NCBI GenBank assembly: GCA_934541015.1
Contig: CAKTDC010000001.1
Location: 62,001-126,000 of the forward strand
Reading direction: 5' to 3'
DNA: 64,000 bases
Source: an uncultured Luteimonas sp.
GTDB taxonomy: Bacteria; Pseudomonadota; Gammaproteobacteria; Xanthomonadales; Xanthomonadaceae
Below the pieces are notes generated by a model. That model did not search any database and was not told the origin of the DNA. It worked only from the letters and a program-made list of their open reading frames with translations. Both the position numbers and the translations under genes were made by a program. Shown piece by piece: positions 18,142-27,455 of this stretch (the stretch's first letter is position 1; every line of letters begins with the position of its first letter).

Positions 18142-19034
18142 TACCTCCACTTCTTAGTACCGAGCTATCGAAGCTCTCAATTTCTAAGCCGTGGTCACCC
18201 TATGCTTATCTTCTGGGCGAGGCGAATCCACAGCTTGGCTGCTCTACTTGTCTATATTTCGATGGAATTTCATCAGAAATCCGTCTGACACATACGCTTG
18301 ACCTTGTAGAGAGCTGGTTTGGGAGATTCGACTTCAAGCCCAAGGTGCTCCTGGTAGGAGGGGACAAGCAGATTCTTTCGGCGCGCTATTCGATGAGAAC
18401 ACTACGGCAATCCGTTTCGGACGACAGAGTTTGTCGAGCAATCGAGACGGTCGAATTCTTTCCGAAGGGCCGCGCCACCGTTAATGACACTTGGCGTCCA
18501 GCTATTTATTTCGTGCGCTCGCTTCGCGAGCCAACATCTGCATTCTTCTGCGTCAATGCGACGCTAAGTGAGCAAGCTGCACTGGACTTGTTACGAGAGG
18601 GGGACCAAGTATTCCGGGGTTGTGCGACCTACGGCTTCTTGTTCCCCGCCTGGTTTTCTCCGCTAGGATACTATTGGGGAATCTCTGTGGAGCCTTCCTA
18701 CCGCGCTTTGGGGGAATGGGGCGGGCGAGAATCCAGACGGATTTCGCATTGGCGAGACAACGCCCAGATAGGAATTCAGCAAAGTAGTGGGAGACGCTTC
18801 CATCGAGTTTGCGATGGCTACGTGAGGGATGTTTATCCTCTGATGTTGCTTAGTGACTGCCATTTAGCACGGCATGCGGGCGACGGCGCCCTGGCCGACG
18901 TACTCCCTTCACTTGGTCATGTCTCTGCCGAACGTGAAAAGGTCCTGTGGCGCGTACGCAACGACAGCCTTGCTCGCGCACAGCAGTTATTGGATGCCAA
19001 CGACATTACGTTGTCGGGTCGACGGCTAGAGTAG
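18135..19034 (+). CDS. DUF3396/Imm52-like protein, candidate immunity protein
   Basis: 299 residues from ATG 18135 (MLVPPLLSTEL); a GTG at 18105 is an alternative. Soluble, with no signal or membrane segment. The C-terminal part (VRDVYPLMLLSDCHLARHAGDGALADVL, then VLWRV) and the middle (FPAWFSPLGYYWGISVEPSYRALG) resemble the DUF3396/type VI immunity (Imm52) group as I know it; the match is by eye. The start overlaps the M23 stop by 7 bp, the layout of a toxin-antidote pair. A cytoplasmic antidote to a periplasmic hydrolase would be unusual, so the real partner could be another toxin. Base composition is lower in G+C than in flanking core genes. Confidence 0.5.
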   Translation: MLVPPLLSTELSKLSISKPWSPYAYLLGEANPQLGCSTCLYFDGISSEIRLTHTLDLVESWFGRFDFKPKVLLVGGDKQILSARYSMRTLRQSVSDDRVCRAIETVEFFPKGRATVNDTWRPAIYFVRSLREPTSAFFCVNATLSEQAALDLLREGDQVFRGCATYGFLFPAWFSPLGYYWGISVEPSYRALGEWGGRESRRISHWRDNAQIGIQQSSGRRFHRVCDGYVRDVYPLMLLSDCHLARHAGDGALADVLPSLGHVSAEREKVLWRVRNDSLARAQQLLDANDITLSGRRLE

Positions 19035-19122
19035 CCATCTTCAAGCCGTACATTTCGGCAACGGGCGGTGGGTGGGAGCGCCAAGCCTCTGCGGGACGCA
19101 TGGAGCCTCAACGTGGCCGGGC

Positions 19123-19128
19123 TATAAT
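19123..19128 (+). promoter_or_regulatory. Candidate -10 box (TATAAT) of fba
   Basis: A perfect TATAAT lies 33 bp before the fba start codon. No convincing -35 hexamer was found at 16-18 bp spacing. It implies fba has its own promoter downstream of the insert. Confidence 0.5.
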
Positions 19129-19160
19129 CCCGCTCCTTCTCCCGTGATTCCCGGTCCCCC

Positions 19161-20171
19161 ATGAGCATCGAGCACCTCGCCGACACCGCGCTGGCCATGG
19201 TCGCCGCGGGCAAGGGCATCATCGCGATCGACGAATCGACCGCGACGATCGCCCGCCGCTTCGAGGCGGTGGGGCTGGCCAACAGCGGGGAGAACCGGCG
19301 CGCGTATCGCGAGATGCTGCTGACCACGCCCGGGCTCGGCGAGTACATCAGCGGCGCCATCCTCTACGACGAGACCATCCGCCAGTCGACCCGTGCCGGG
19401 GTGCCGTTCACCCGGGTGATGGCCGAGGCCGGGATCATCCCCGGGATCAAGGTCGACAAGGGGCCGCAGCCGCTGGCCGGGTTTCCCGGTGAAGTGGTGA
19501 CCGAGGGCCTGGACGGGCTGCGCGCGCGGCTGGAGGAGTACTACAAGCTCGGCGCGCGCTTCGCCAAGTGGCGGGCGGTGATCCGCATCGGCGAGGACAT
19601 TCCGACCGGGACCTGCATCGAGGCCAACAGCCACGCCCTGGCGCGCTTTGCCGCGCTGTGCCAGGAGCAGGGGCTGGTGCCGGTGGTGGAGCCGGAGGTG
19701 CTGATGGACGGCGACCACGACATCGGGACCAGCTACGAGGTGCACGAGGTGGTGCTGCGTTCGCTGTTCGACGCGCTGTTCGGCAGCAACGTCGCGCTTG
19801 ACGGGGTCATCCTGAAGGCGTCGATGGTGCTGCCGGGCAAGGACAGCGGCGAGCGCGCCAGCGTGGAGGAGGTGGCCGAGGCCACGCTGACCTGCCTGAA
19901 GACCGCGGTGCCGGCGATCCTGCCGGGGATCGTGTTCCTCTCGGGCGGCCAGAGCGACGAGGACGCGACCGCGCATCTGGACGCGATGAACCGCCTGGGT
20001 CCGCATCCCTGGCCGCTGTCGTTCTCCTACGGCCGTGCGATGCAGTCGGCGGCGCTGCAGCTGTGGTCGGAGGATCCGGCCGGGAATGTCGCCAAGGCGC
20101 AGCAGACCGTCCACGCCCGCGCCCGCGACAACGGGCTGGCGGCGCAGGGCCGGTGGAGCCGGGCGGCCTGA
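19161..20171 (+). CDS. fba: Class I fructose-bisphosphate aldolase
   Basis: 336 residues. MSIEHLADTALAMVAAGKGIIAIDES is the class I signature region, and the Schiff-base lysine is Lys219 in GVILKASMV. The sequence FAKWRAVI and the C-terminal LSFSYGRAMQ also match. Cleaves fructose-1,6-bisphosphate into dihydroxyacetone phosphate and glyceraldehyde-3-phosphate without a metal ion. It completes the glycolytic cluster that starts with gap, although the AT-rich insert now separates it from pyk. The class I type (eukaryote-like length) is the usual one in Xanthomonadales. Confidence 0.94.
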   Translation: MSIEHLADTALAMVAAGKGIIAIDESTATIARRFEAVGLANSGENRRAYREMLLTTPGLGEYISGAILYDETIRQSTRAGVPFTRVMAEAGIIPGIKVDKGPQPLAGFPGEVVTEGLDGLRARLEEYYKLGARFAKWRAVIRIGEDIPTGTCIEANSHALARFAALCQEQGLVPVVEPEVLMDGDHDIGTSYEVHEVVLRSLFDALFGSNVALDGVILKASMVLPGKDSGERASVEEVAEATLTCLKTAVPAILPGIVFLSGGQSDEDATAHLDAMNRLGPHPWPLSFSYGRAMQSAALQLWSEDPAGNVAKAQQTVHARARDNGLAAQGRWSRAA

Positions 20172-20321
20172 GCGCGGACCGCCGCCGGCGCGGCGGTGTC
20201 CATCCGATGGCGGCGGGTAACGCCTGACCGGGGCCGCGGTTGACAGCGGTCGGGGCCATCTGAAGACACGGGCCGTTGCCGGGTGGACCGCTAGAATGGG
20301 CAGCTTGCCGCCGGAGTCCGG

Positions 20322-21407
20322 ATGACGATGCCCCCACGCCCCTTGCGGAGCCTGCCTGCCCTGGCGGTCCTGTCGGCCTGCCTGCTGCTAGCGGGCTGCG
20401 GAAGCGATGGCGAAGCCGCGGGCCGCGGACAGGCGCCGGCGACGGTGGTGACCACGGCGACCGTTTCGGTGCAGCCGTGGAACGACACCATTGCCGCCAA
20501 CGGCACGGCGGTGGCGCGCGAATCGGTCACGGTGACGGCCAAGGTCAGCGAGACCGTGGAGCGCGTGCACTTCGACAGTGGCGACGAGGTCGCGGCCGGC
20601 GCGGTGCTGGTGACGCTCTCGGGCAAGCAGCAGCAGGCCGCGCTGCAGGCGGCCGAGGCCGCTGCCAGGGAGGCCGCGCAGCAGTACCGCCGCGGAACCG
20701 AACTGGTGCAGCAGCAGCTCATCGCCCGCTCCCTGCTCGACACCCAGCGCGCCACCCGCGATGCCGCGGTGGCCCAGGTGGCGCGGATGCGCGCGGACAT
20801 CGGCGACCGCACCATCCGCGCGCCGTTCGCGGGCGTGCTCGGCATCCGCCAGGTCAGCCCCGGCGCCCTGGTGCAGCCGGGGACGGTGGTGGCGACGCTC
20901 GACGACATCTCGCGCGTCCACGTCGATTTCCCGGTGCCGGAGGTGCGGCTGTCGCATCTGGCGGAGGGCCAGGAACTGTCCGGCACCAGCGCCGCCTGGC
21001 CGGGACAGACCTTCCGCGGAACGGTGTCGAGCATCGAGGCCCGGATCGATCCGACCACCCGCGCCGTCACCGTGCGCGGCGACTTCCCCAACCCCGATCG
21101 CCGGCTGCGTCCGGGCATGCTGGTGCAGGTGACCTTGTCGCTGCCGCAGCGCGAGGCGCTGGTGCTGCCGGAGATCGCGGTGGTCCAGGTGGGGCGCGAA
21201 ACCTTCGTCTGGCGCGTGCGCGAGGACGGGACGGTGGAGCGGGCGATGATCGTGACGGGCGAGCGTCGCGCCGGCCAGGTCGAGGTGCTCGACGGCATCG
21301 CCGCCGGGGACCGGATCGTCGTCGACGGCACCGGCAAGCTGCGGCCGGGCATGGCGGTCACCGATGGCGCCGCCACGCCCGCGAACGGGGCGGAAGCCGC
21401 GAACTGA
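20322..21407 (+). CDS. RND efflux periplasmic adaptor, lipoprotein
   Basis: 361 residues. MTMPPRPLRSLPALAVLSACLLLAGC carries a lipobox (LLAGC), so it is anchored to the inner membrane. Typical membrane-fusion-protein order follows: first lipoyl half (VTVTAKVSETVERVHFDSGDEVAAGAVLV), a helical hairpin (about residues 105-150), second lipoyl half (RTIRAPFAGVLGIRQVSPGALVQPGTVV), beta-barrel and membrane-proximal domains. Couples the RND pump 13 bp downstream to an outer-membrane channel, not encoded nearby. Substrate cannot be read from sequence; the MdtA/MexA-like sub-type suggests drugs or other small hydrophobic compounds. Confidence 0.92.
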   Translation: MTMPPRPLRSLPALAVLSACLLLAGCGSDGEAAGRGQAPATVVTTATVSVQPWNDTIAANGTAVARESVTVTAKVSETVERVHFDSGDEVAAGAVLVTLSGKQQQAALQAAEAAAREAAQQYRRGTELVQQQLIARSLLDTQRATRDAAVAQVARMRADIGDRTIRAPFAGVLGIRQVSPGALVQPGTVVATLDDISRVHVDFPVPEVRLSHLAEGQELSGTSAAWPGQTFRGTVSSIEARIDPTTRAVTVRGDFPNPDRRLRPGMLVQVTLSLPQREALVLPEIAVVQVGRETFVWRVREDGTVERAMIVTGERRAGQVEVLDGIAAGDRIVVDGTGKLRPGMAVTDGAATPANGAEAAN

Positions 21408-21420
21408 GGAGGCGGCCGCG

Positions 21421-24400
21421 ATGAAGCTCTCCGACATCTCGATCCGCAGGCCCGTCTTCGCGGTGGTGATGAGCCTGCTGCTGGTGGTGCTCGGGCTGAT
21501 GTCGTTCATGCGCCTGACCGTGCGCGAGCTGCCCAATATCGATCCGCCGATCGTCTCGGTGCAGGTGAACTATCCGGGCGCGTCTGCGGCGGTGGTCGAG
21601 ACCCGCATCACCCAGATCCTCGAGGACACCCTGGCCGGCATCGAGGGCATCCGCACCATCCAGTCGCAGAGCCGCAACGGCCGCGCCGACGTCACCATCG
21701 AGTTCAACCTCACGCGCGACATCGAGGCCGCGGCCAACGACGTGCGCGATGCGATCAGCCGGGTCATGGACCGCATGCCGATTGAGGCCGATCCGCCCGA
21801 GATCGCCAAGGTCGAGGCCGACGCCGACGCCATCCTCTGGCTGAACATGCGCTCGAGCACGATGGACACGCTCGAGCTGAGCGATTTCGCCGACCGCTAC
21901 ATCGTTGACCGGCTGTCGTCGATCGACGGCGTGGCGCGGGTGCAGCTCAGCGGCAGCCAGCGCTATTCGATGCGGATCTGGCTCGACCGCGATGCGATGG
22001 CCGCGCGCGGCATCACCGCGGCCGACGTGGAAGGCGCGCTGCGCAGCGAGAACGTCGAGCTGCCTGCCGGGCGGATCGAGTCGGAGACGCGCGACTTCAC
22101 CCTGCGCGTGGAGCGCGGCTACCGCACGCCGGAGCAGTTCGCGCAGATCCCGCTGCGCAAGGGCGCCGATGGCTACGTGGTGCGCATGGGCGACGTGGCC
22201 GAGGTCGAGATCGGCCCGCGTGAACGGCGCTCGTACGCGCGCAGCAACTCCATTCCCAACGTCGGCCTCGGCATCGTGCGTACCTCGACCGCGAATGCGC
22301 TGGACGTGGCGCGCGCGGCGCGGGCCGAGGCCGGGCGGATCCAGCAGAGCCTGCCCGAGGGCACCGAGATCTTCGTCGCCGCCGACAACACCCAGTTCAT
22401 CGAGGCGGCGATCGAGCGCGTGTACTGGACGCTGGGCGAAGCGATGCTGCTGGTGTTCCTGGTGATCTGGCTGTTCCTGGGCAGCCTGCGCGCGGCGCTG
22501 ATCCCGGCGGTGACGGTGCCGGTATGCCTGGTGGCGTCCTTCATCGCGCTGTACGCCTTCGGCTATTCGATCAACCTGCTCACCCTGCTGGCGCTGGTGC
22601 TGTGCATCGGCCTGGTGGTGGACGATGCGATCATCGTGCTGGAGAACGCGCAGCGCCGCGTCGACCTGGGCGAGCCGCCGCTGGTCGCGGCGCGCCGCGG
22701 CACCGCGCAGGTGGCGTTCGCGGTGATCGCGACGACCGCGGTGCTGGTGGCGGTGTTCCTGCCGATCGGCTTCATGGAGGGCAACAGCGGCCGGCTGTTC
22801 CGCGAGCTGTCGATCGCGCTGGCCTCGGCAGTGGCGCTGTCGGCCTTCGTCGCGCTCACGCTGACGCCGATGATGTGCTCGAAGCTGCTGCGGCCGCATG
22901 GCCGCGCCACCGGATTCAACGCCTGGATCAACCGCGGACTGAACCGCCTCGGCGCGGGCTACGGCCACAACGTCGGGCGGCTGGTCGCGCAGCCGGGTGC
23001 GCGCCTGGTGCTGCTGCTGGCGCTGGCGATGGCTGCGTGCCTGGTGGCGACGCTGCTGCTGTTCTGGCGGGTGCCGAGCGAACTGTCGCCGTCCGAGGAC
23101 CGCGGCCGCTTCTTCGTGGCCGTCGATGCGGCCGAGGGCGCGGGCTTCGATTACACGGTGGCGCAGATGCAGCAGGTCGAGCGGGTCTTTGCCGGATACG
23201 TCGAGGGCGAGGGGCCGATCGAGCGCGCCAACTCGCGCGTACCTCGCGGCTGGGGCGGCAGCGAGGAGATGCACACGGGCAACGTGATCGTGTTCCTCAA
23301 GGACTGGCGCACGCGCGACGCCAGCACGGCGGAGGTCGTGGAGCAGCTGCGCGCCGACTTCGCCGCGCTGCCCAGCGTCCAGGTGCGCGCCAACGTGCCC
23401 GGCGGCCTGCTCGGCGGCCGCGGGCAGCGCTACCAGCTGGTGCTTGGCGGCCCCGACTACGGGGAGCTTGCGCAGTGGCGCGACCGCATGCTCGTGCGGA
23501 TGGCGGAGAACCCCGGCATCCAGGACCCGGATTCGGACTACAAGGAAACCCGCCCGCAGATGCGCGTGGAGATCGACCGTGCCCGCGCCGCGGATCTCGG
23601 CGTGTCGGTGCAGGAGATCGGGCGCACGCTGGAAACGATGATGGGCTCGCGCCAGGTGACGACCTACATCGACAACGGCGAGGAATACGACGTGATGCTC
23701 CAGGCCGGGCGCGAGAACCGCATGTCCCCCGCCGACCTGGCCAATACCTACGTGCGTGGCCGCGATGGCGCGCTGATCCCGCTGTCCAACCTGGTCACCC
23801 TGGGCGAGATCGCCGAGCCGGGCAGCTTCAACCGCTTCAACCGGCTGCGCGCGATCACCATTTCCGCCGGCCTGGCGCCCGGCTACACCATGGGCGAGGC
23901 GCTGGAATGGACCTATCGCGTGGCCGGCGAGGAACTGCCCGACTACGCCCAGGTGGACTGGAAGGGCGAGTCGCGCGAGTACCAGGAGGCCGGCGGCGCG
24001 ATCGTGCTGACCTTCACCCTGGCGCTGCTGATCGTCTATCTGGTGCTGGCTGCGCAGTTCGAGAGCTTCATCCACCCGCTGGTGATCATGCTGACGGTGC
24101 CGCTGGCGGTGCTTGGCGCCCTGATCGGCCTGTGGATTACCGGCGGCACGCTCAACCTGTTCAGCCAGATCGGCATCGTGATGCTGGTGGGGCTGGCGGC
24201 CAAGAACGGCATCCTGATCGTCGAATTCGCCAACCAGCTGCGCGACGAGGGCCGCAGCGTGCGCGAGGCCATCGCCGAGGCGTCGGCGGTGCGCCTGCGT
24301 CCGATCCTGATGACCGCGGCGGCGACGATCATGGGTGCGGTACCGCTGGTGGTGGCCGGCGGGCCGGGTTCGGCCAGCCGCGCCACGATCGGCGTGGTGA

Positions 24401-24555
24401 TCATTTCCGGCGTGGCGTTCGCGACGCTGCTGACGCTGTTCGTGGTGCCCGCGTTCTATGCGCTGCTGGCGCCATACACGCACTCGCCCGAAGCGCTGGC
24501 GAAGAAGCTGGAGCAGATGGAGGCCGAAACCGCCCCCGTGAGCGGCCACGCCTGA
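21421..24555 (+). CDS. RND multidrug efflux permease (HAE1 type)
   Basis: 1044 residues from MKLSDISIRRPVFAVVMSLLLVVLGL, with twelve membrane segments and two large periplasmic loops as in AcrB/MdtB. The proton-relay aspartates are in LVLCIGLVVDDAIIVLEN (TM4), and the TM10-11 region (VMLVGLAAKNGILIVEFANQLRDEG) has the expected lysine. Proton-driven trimeric exporter of amphipathic compounds. Starts 13 bp after the adaptor gene, so the two form an operon. No outer-membrane factor or local regulator adjoins them. The product class is secure; specificity is unknown. Confidence 0.95.
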   Translation: MKLSDISIRRPVFAVVMSLLLVVLGLMSFMRLTVRELPNIDPPIVSVQVNYPGASAAVVETRITQILEDTLAGIEGIRTIQSQSRNGRADVTIEFNLTRDIEAAANDVRDAISRVMDRMPIEADPPEIAKVEADADAILWLNMRSSTMDTLELSDFADRYIVDRLSSIDGVARVQLSGSQRYSMRIWLDRDAMAARGITAADVEGALRSENVELPAGRIESETRDFTLRVERGYRTPEQFAQIPLRKGADGYVVRMGDVAEVEIGPRERRSYARSNSIPNVGLGIVRTSTANALDVARAARAEAGRIQQSLPEGTEIFVAADNTQFIEAAIERVYWTLGEAMLLVFLVIWLFLGSLRAALIPAVTVPVCLVASFIALYAFGYSINLLTLLALVLCIGLVVDDAIIVLENAQRRVDLGEPPLVAARRGTAQVAFAVIATTAVLVAVFLPIGFMEGNSGRLFRELSIALASAVALSAFVALTLTPMMCSKLLRPHGRATGFNAWINRGLNRLGAGYGHNVGRLVAQPGARLVLLLALAMAACLVATLLLFWRVPSELSPSEDRGRFFVAVDAAEGAGFDYTVAQMQQVERVFAGYVEGEGPIERANSRVPRGWGGSEEMHTGNVIVFLKDWRTRDASTAEVVEQLRADFAALPSVQVRANVPGGLLGGRGQRYQLVLGGPDYGELAQWRDRMLVRMAENPGIQDPDSDYKETRPQMRVEIDRARAADLGVSVQEIGRTLETMMGSRQVTTYIDNGEEYDVMLQAGRENRMSPADLANTYVRGRDGALIPLSNLVTLGEIAEPGSFNRFNRLRAITISAGLAPGYTMGEALEWTYRVAGEELPDYAQVDWKGESREYQEAGGAIVLTFTLALLIVYLVLAAQFESFIHPLVIMLTVPLAVLGALIGLWITGGTLNLFSQIGIVMLVGLAAKNGILIVEFANQLRDEGRSVREAIAEASAVRLRPILMTAAATIMGAVPLVVAGGPGSASRATIGVVIISGVAFATLLTLFVVPAFYALLAPYTHSPEALAKKLEQMEAETAPVSGHA

Positions 24556-24569
24556 AGCGCAAAAGCAGA

Positions 24570-24638
24570 AAATGGTGTCAGGAACAATTTCGCTTGCTGC
24601 GGGATTCGCAAGTGGACCAATTGTCCCTGACACCATTT
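24570..24638. repeat. Inverted repeat element (20-bp arms) in the efflux-symporter gap
   Basis: Arms 24570-24589 (AAATGGTGTCAGGAACAATT) and 24619-24638 match as an inverted repeat with one mismatch, around a 29-bp centre. The GGTGTCAGG-ACAATT motif is familiar to me from REP-like repeats in Xanthomonadales. A second short motif, AAATTGCACTCTGACCCC, lies at 24728-24745. Confidence 0.75.
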
Positions 24639-24823
24639 GTGCAATCACGCGTCGGCACGGGTGCGGGAAAACGGGGGGCAGGGCGCAGTCTCCGCCACCG
24701 GGTTGGCGCTTCGGGGGAATCGGGAGGAAATTGCACTCTGACCCCGGTTTTCCGCTATCGTGCCGCCTTCCGTGCGCTCGCCGTCCCGGTCGGAGCGTCC
24801 AGACCGACCAAGGGGAGGGGCCT

Positions 24824-26314
24824 GTGGAAGACGTGCTTGGCTGGATCAACGGCATCATCTGGAGCAAGGCGCTGATCGCGCTGTGCCTGGGCGCCGGACT
24901 GTGGTTTTCGTTCCGCACCCGCTTCATGCAGGTGCGCGGCTTCGTCGAGATGACGCGGCTGACCTTCAGCGGGCAGAAGTCCGAGGCCGGAGTGTCCTCG
25001 TTCCAGGCGCTGGCGCTGTCGATGTCCGGGCGCATCGGCATCGGCAACATCGCCGGCGTCGCCACCGCGATCGCCTTCGGCGGGCCGGGTGCGATCTTCT
25101 GGATGTGGGTGATGGGTTTCCTCGGCGCGTCGACCTCGTTCGTCGAGTGCTGCCTGGCGCAGATCTACAAGGAGAAGGACAACGAGGGCCGCTACCGCGG
25201 CGGCCCGGCGTACTACATCGAGAAGGGCCTGGGCCTGAAGTGGTACGCGCTGGCGTTCGCGCTGGCGACGATCGCCGCGGCCGGCGTGCTGATGCCCGGC
25301 GTGCAGGCCAACGCCATCGCCGACGGCATCGCCAACGCCTGCCAGGGCGGCGCGCTGTGCGGCAGCCTCGACGGCCAGGTGATGGGCCTGCCGGCACGCG
25401 ACGCGCTGAAGCTGGGCATCGGCATCGTGGTCGCGCTGCTGCTGGCGGCGATCATCTTCGGTGGCATCAAGCGCATCGCCGCCTTCGCCGAGTTCGTGGT
25501 GCCGTTCATGGCGATCGGCTACATCCTGACCGCGATCCTGGTCATGGTCATCAACTACGACTACGTGCCGGAGATGTTCCGCATCATCTTCGGCAGCGCC
25601 TTCGGCCTGGACGCGGGCTTCGGCGCGATGCTGGGCCTGGCGGTGGAGTGGGGCGTGCGCCGCGGCGTCTATGCCAACGAGGCCGGGCAGGGCACCGGCC
25701 CGCACGCCGCGGCCGCGGCCGAGGTCTCGCATCCGGCCAAGCAGGGCTACGTGCAGGCCTGGGCGATCTATTTCGACACCATGCTGATCTGCACCTCGAC
25801 CGCCTTCCTGGTGCTGGCGACGGGCATGTACAACGTCCAGATGCCCGACGGGACCATGGTGCAGGAAGCGCTGCCTGGCATCGAGGCCGGTGCGGGCTTC
25901 GTCCAGCACGGCATCAACACTGTCCTGCCCGGCTGGGGCGCGGGCTTCGTGGCGACGGCGCTGTTCTTCTTCGCCTTCACCACGATCATGGCCTACTACT
26001 ACATGGCCGAGACCAACCTGACCTACCTCAACGGCCACAGGACCCGGCCGATGGCGACGCTGCTGCTGCGCCTGGCGATCACCGGCATGGTGATCTTCGG
26101 CGCCTTCCACAACGCCGGCACGGCGTGGGCGCTGGGCGACATGGGCGTGGGCCTGATGGCGTGGCTGAACATCATCGCGATCCTGCTGCTGCAGAAGCCG
26201 GCGCTGGCCGCGCTGCGCGACTACGAGCGGCAGAAGAAGCAGGGGCTGGAGCCGGTGTTCGATCCGGACGCGCTGGGCATCCGCAACGCCGGCTTCTGGC
26301 GCAAGCGCTCCTGA
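24824..26314 (+). CDS. AGCS-family sodium:alanine/glycine symporter
   Basis: 496 residues beginning at GTG 24824 behind AGGGGAGGGG. About ten hydrophobic segments. Family motifs are SGRIGIGNIAGVATAIAFGGPGAIFWMW, FGAMLGLAVEWGVRRGVYANEAGQGTGPHAAAAA and FFFAFTTIMAYYYMAETN. AGCS transporters import alanine, glycine or similar amino acids with Na+. The stop overlaps the start of the RNA methyltransferase by one base (TGATG), so the two are co-translated. Alternative upstream starts would run through the repeat element and are unlikely. Confidence 0.92.
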   Translation: MEDVLGWINGIIWSKALIALCLGAGLWFSFRTRFMQVRGFVEMTRLTFSGQKSEAGVSSFQALALSMSGRIGIGNIAGVATAIAFGGPGAIFWMWVMGFLGASTSFVECCLAQIYKEKDNEGRYRGGPAYYIEKGLGLKWYALAFALATIAAAGVLMPGVQANAIADGIANACQGGALCGSLDGQVMGLPARDALKLGIGIVVALLLAAIIFGGIKRIAAFAEFVVPFMAIGYILTAILVMVINYDYVPEMFRIIFGSAFGLDAGFGAMLGLAVEWGVRRGVYANEAGQGTGPHAAAAAEVSHPAKQGYVQAWAIYFDTMLICTSTAFLVLATGMYNVQMPDGTMVQEALPGIEAGAGFVQHGINTVLPGWGAGFVATALFFFAFTTIMAYYYMAETNLTYLNGHRTRPMATLLLRLAITGMVIFGAFHNAGTAWALGDMGVGLMAWLNIIAILLLQKPALAALRDYERQKKQGLEPVFDPDALGIRNAGFWRKRS

Positions 26315-27159
26315 TGGCGGAGCGGCGCCCGCCGTCGCCGATGCCAGGCCGCGACGCGCCCTGGGCGGGGCGGCCGCGGACCGCGCCGGCGCCCGGGCGC
26401 GACGAGCGTGCGCCTGCGCCTGGCCGCGGCGGCGAACTGCGTCTGTACGGGCTCAATGCGGTGCAGGCGGTGTTCGAACGTCGGCCGCAGGCGATCCGCA
26501 AGCTGTACCTGTCGCAGGATCGCATCGGGCAGCTGCAGCCGCTGCTGAAGTGGTGCGTGGCCAACCGCATCGGCTATCGCGTGGTCGACGAGGTCGACGA
26601 ACTGCGCAAGCTGGCGGCGAGCAGCCATCACGAGGGCGTGGTTGCCGACGTGCTGCGCGAACCGCCGCAGGCGCCGTCCGACTGGCTGCGCGCGCTGCCG
26701 GACGGCCGGTGCTGCGCGCTGTGGCTGGACGGCGTGGGCAATCCGCACAACCTGGGCGCGATCCTGCGCGCCTCGGCGCATTTCGGCGTGTCGGCGCTGC
26801 TGCTGCCGGCGGAGTCGTCGCTTGCGCTGTCGGGCGCGGCGGCGCGCGTGGCCGAAGGCGGCGCGGAGGCGGTGCCGCTGGTGCGGCTGGGCAGCGGGGA
26901 CGAGGCGATCGCGCAACTGCGCGGCGCCGGCTTCATCCTGGCAGCGACCGTCGTGCGCGGCGGCGACGACCTGTTCAAGACGCAGCTGCCGCAGCGCCTG
27001 GTCTACGTGATCGGCGCCGAGGGCGAGGGCATGGGCGACGCGCTGGCCGCAGCCTGCGACCTGCGCCTGTCGATCCCCGGCAGCGGCGCGGTGGAGAGTC
27101 TGAACGTGGCCGCCGCGACCGCCGTGCTGCTGGCGCAGTGGGCGCAGCGCGGGGCCTAG
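26314..27159 (+). CDS. TrmH/SpoU-family RNA 2'-O-methyltransferase
   Basis: 281 residues. A basic, Pro-rich N-terminal tail (residues 1-40) leads into the L30e-like substrate-binding domain (LRLYGLNAVQAVFERRPQAIRKLYLSQD). The SPOUT domain has its trefoil-knot motifs: WLDGVGNPHNLGAILRASAHFG, YVIGAEGEGMG and IPGSGAVESLNVAAATAVLL. Uses S-adenosylmethionine to methylate a ribose 2'-OH in rRNA or tRNA. It resembles RlmB in domain order, but the target nucleotide cannot be decided here. Overlaps the symporter stop by one base. Confidence 0.88.
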   Translation: MAERRPPSPMPGRDAPWAGRPRTAPAPGRDERAPAPGRGGELRLYGLNAVQAVFERRPQAIRKLYLSQDRIGQLQPLLKWCVANRIGYRVVDEVDELRKLAASSHHEGVVADVLREPPQAPSDWLRALPDGRCCALWLDGVGNPHNLGAILRASAHFGVSALLLPAESSLALSGAAARVAEGGAEAVPLVRLGSGDEAIAQLRGAGFILAATVVRGGDDLFKTQLPQRLVYVIGAEGEGMGDALAAACDLRLSIPGSGAVESLNVAAATAVLLAQWAQRGA

Positions 27160-27455
27160 GAGACGATCCGCGCAGCTGTCGTCGTCCGCGCGGATGCGGG
27201 AACCGCCCTGCAGCGGACGAAGGTCCGGTCATCCATGGACGTCGGGTGGTTGAAACCGGCGTCCGTGGGTTTTCCGCGTCCGGCCCGGGCCTTCGAGGGC
27301 AGGCGCTGCACGGGAACGACGGAGACCGCCGGTCATCCGTCGGTTTCCCGGGGCACGCCAGGGGAAAGCCGGGTCGCCAGGCGCGACCGGGATTGTCAGC
27401 CGGTCCTTCCGGCAGGGCCCGCCTGCCGATCGCCAGGCGGGGCGCTTGTGCGTCC
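27160..27455. other. Convergent intergenic region with dispersed-repeat sequence
   Basis: 296 bp between the convergent methyltransferase and M28 peptidase genes, without a gene. It contains GGTCATCCATGGAC at 27227-27240, preceded by a GGACGAAGGTCC-type stretch. A near-identical block recurs at 44921-44951. The region also has several GC-rich stems that may serve as terminators. Confidence 0.5.

Noticed and set aside
21358..25065. 1235-codon minus-strand frame opposite the RND permease
   Set aside because: Arg/His/Gln-rich antisense shadow of a well-supported permease gene.
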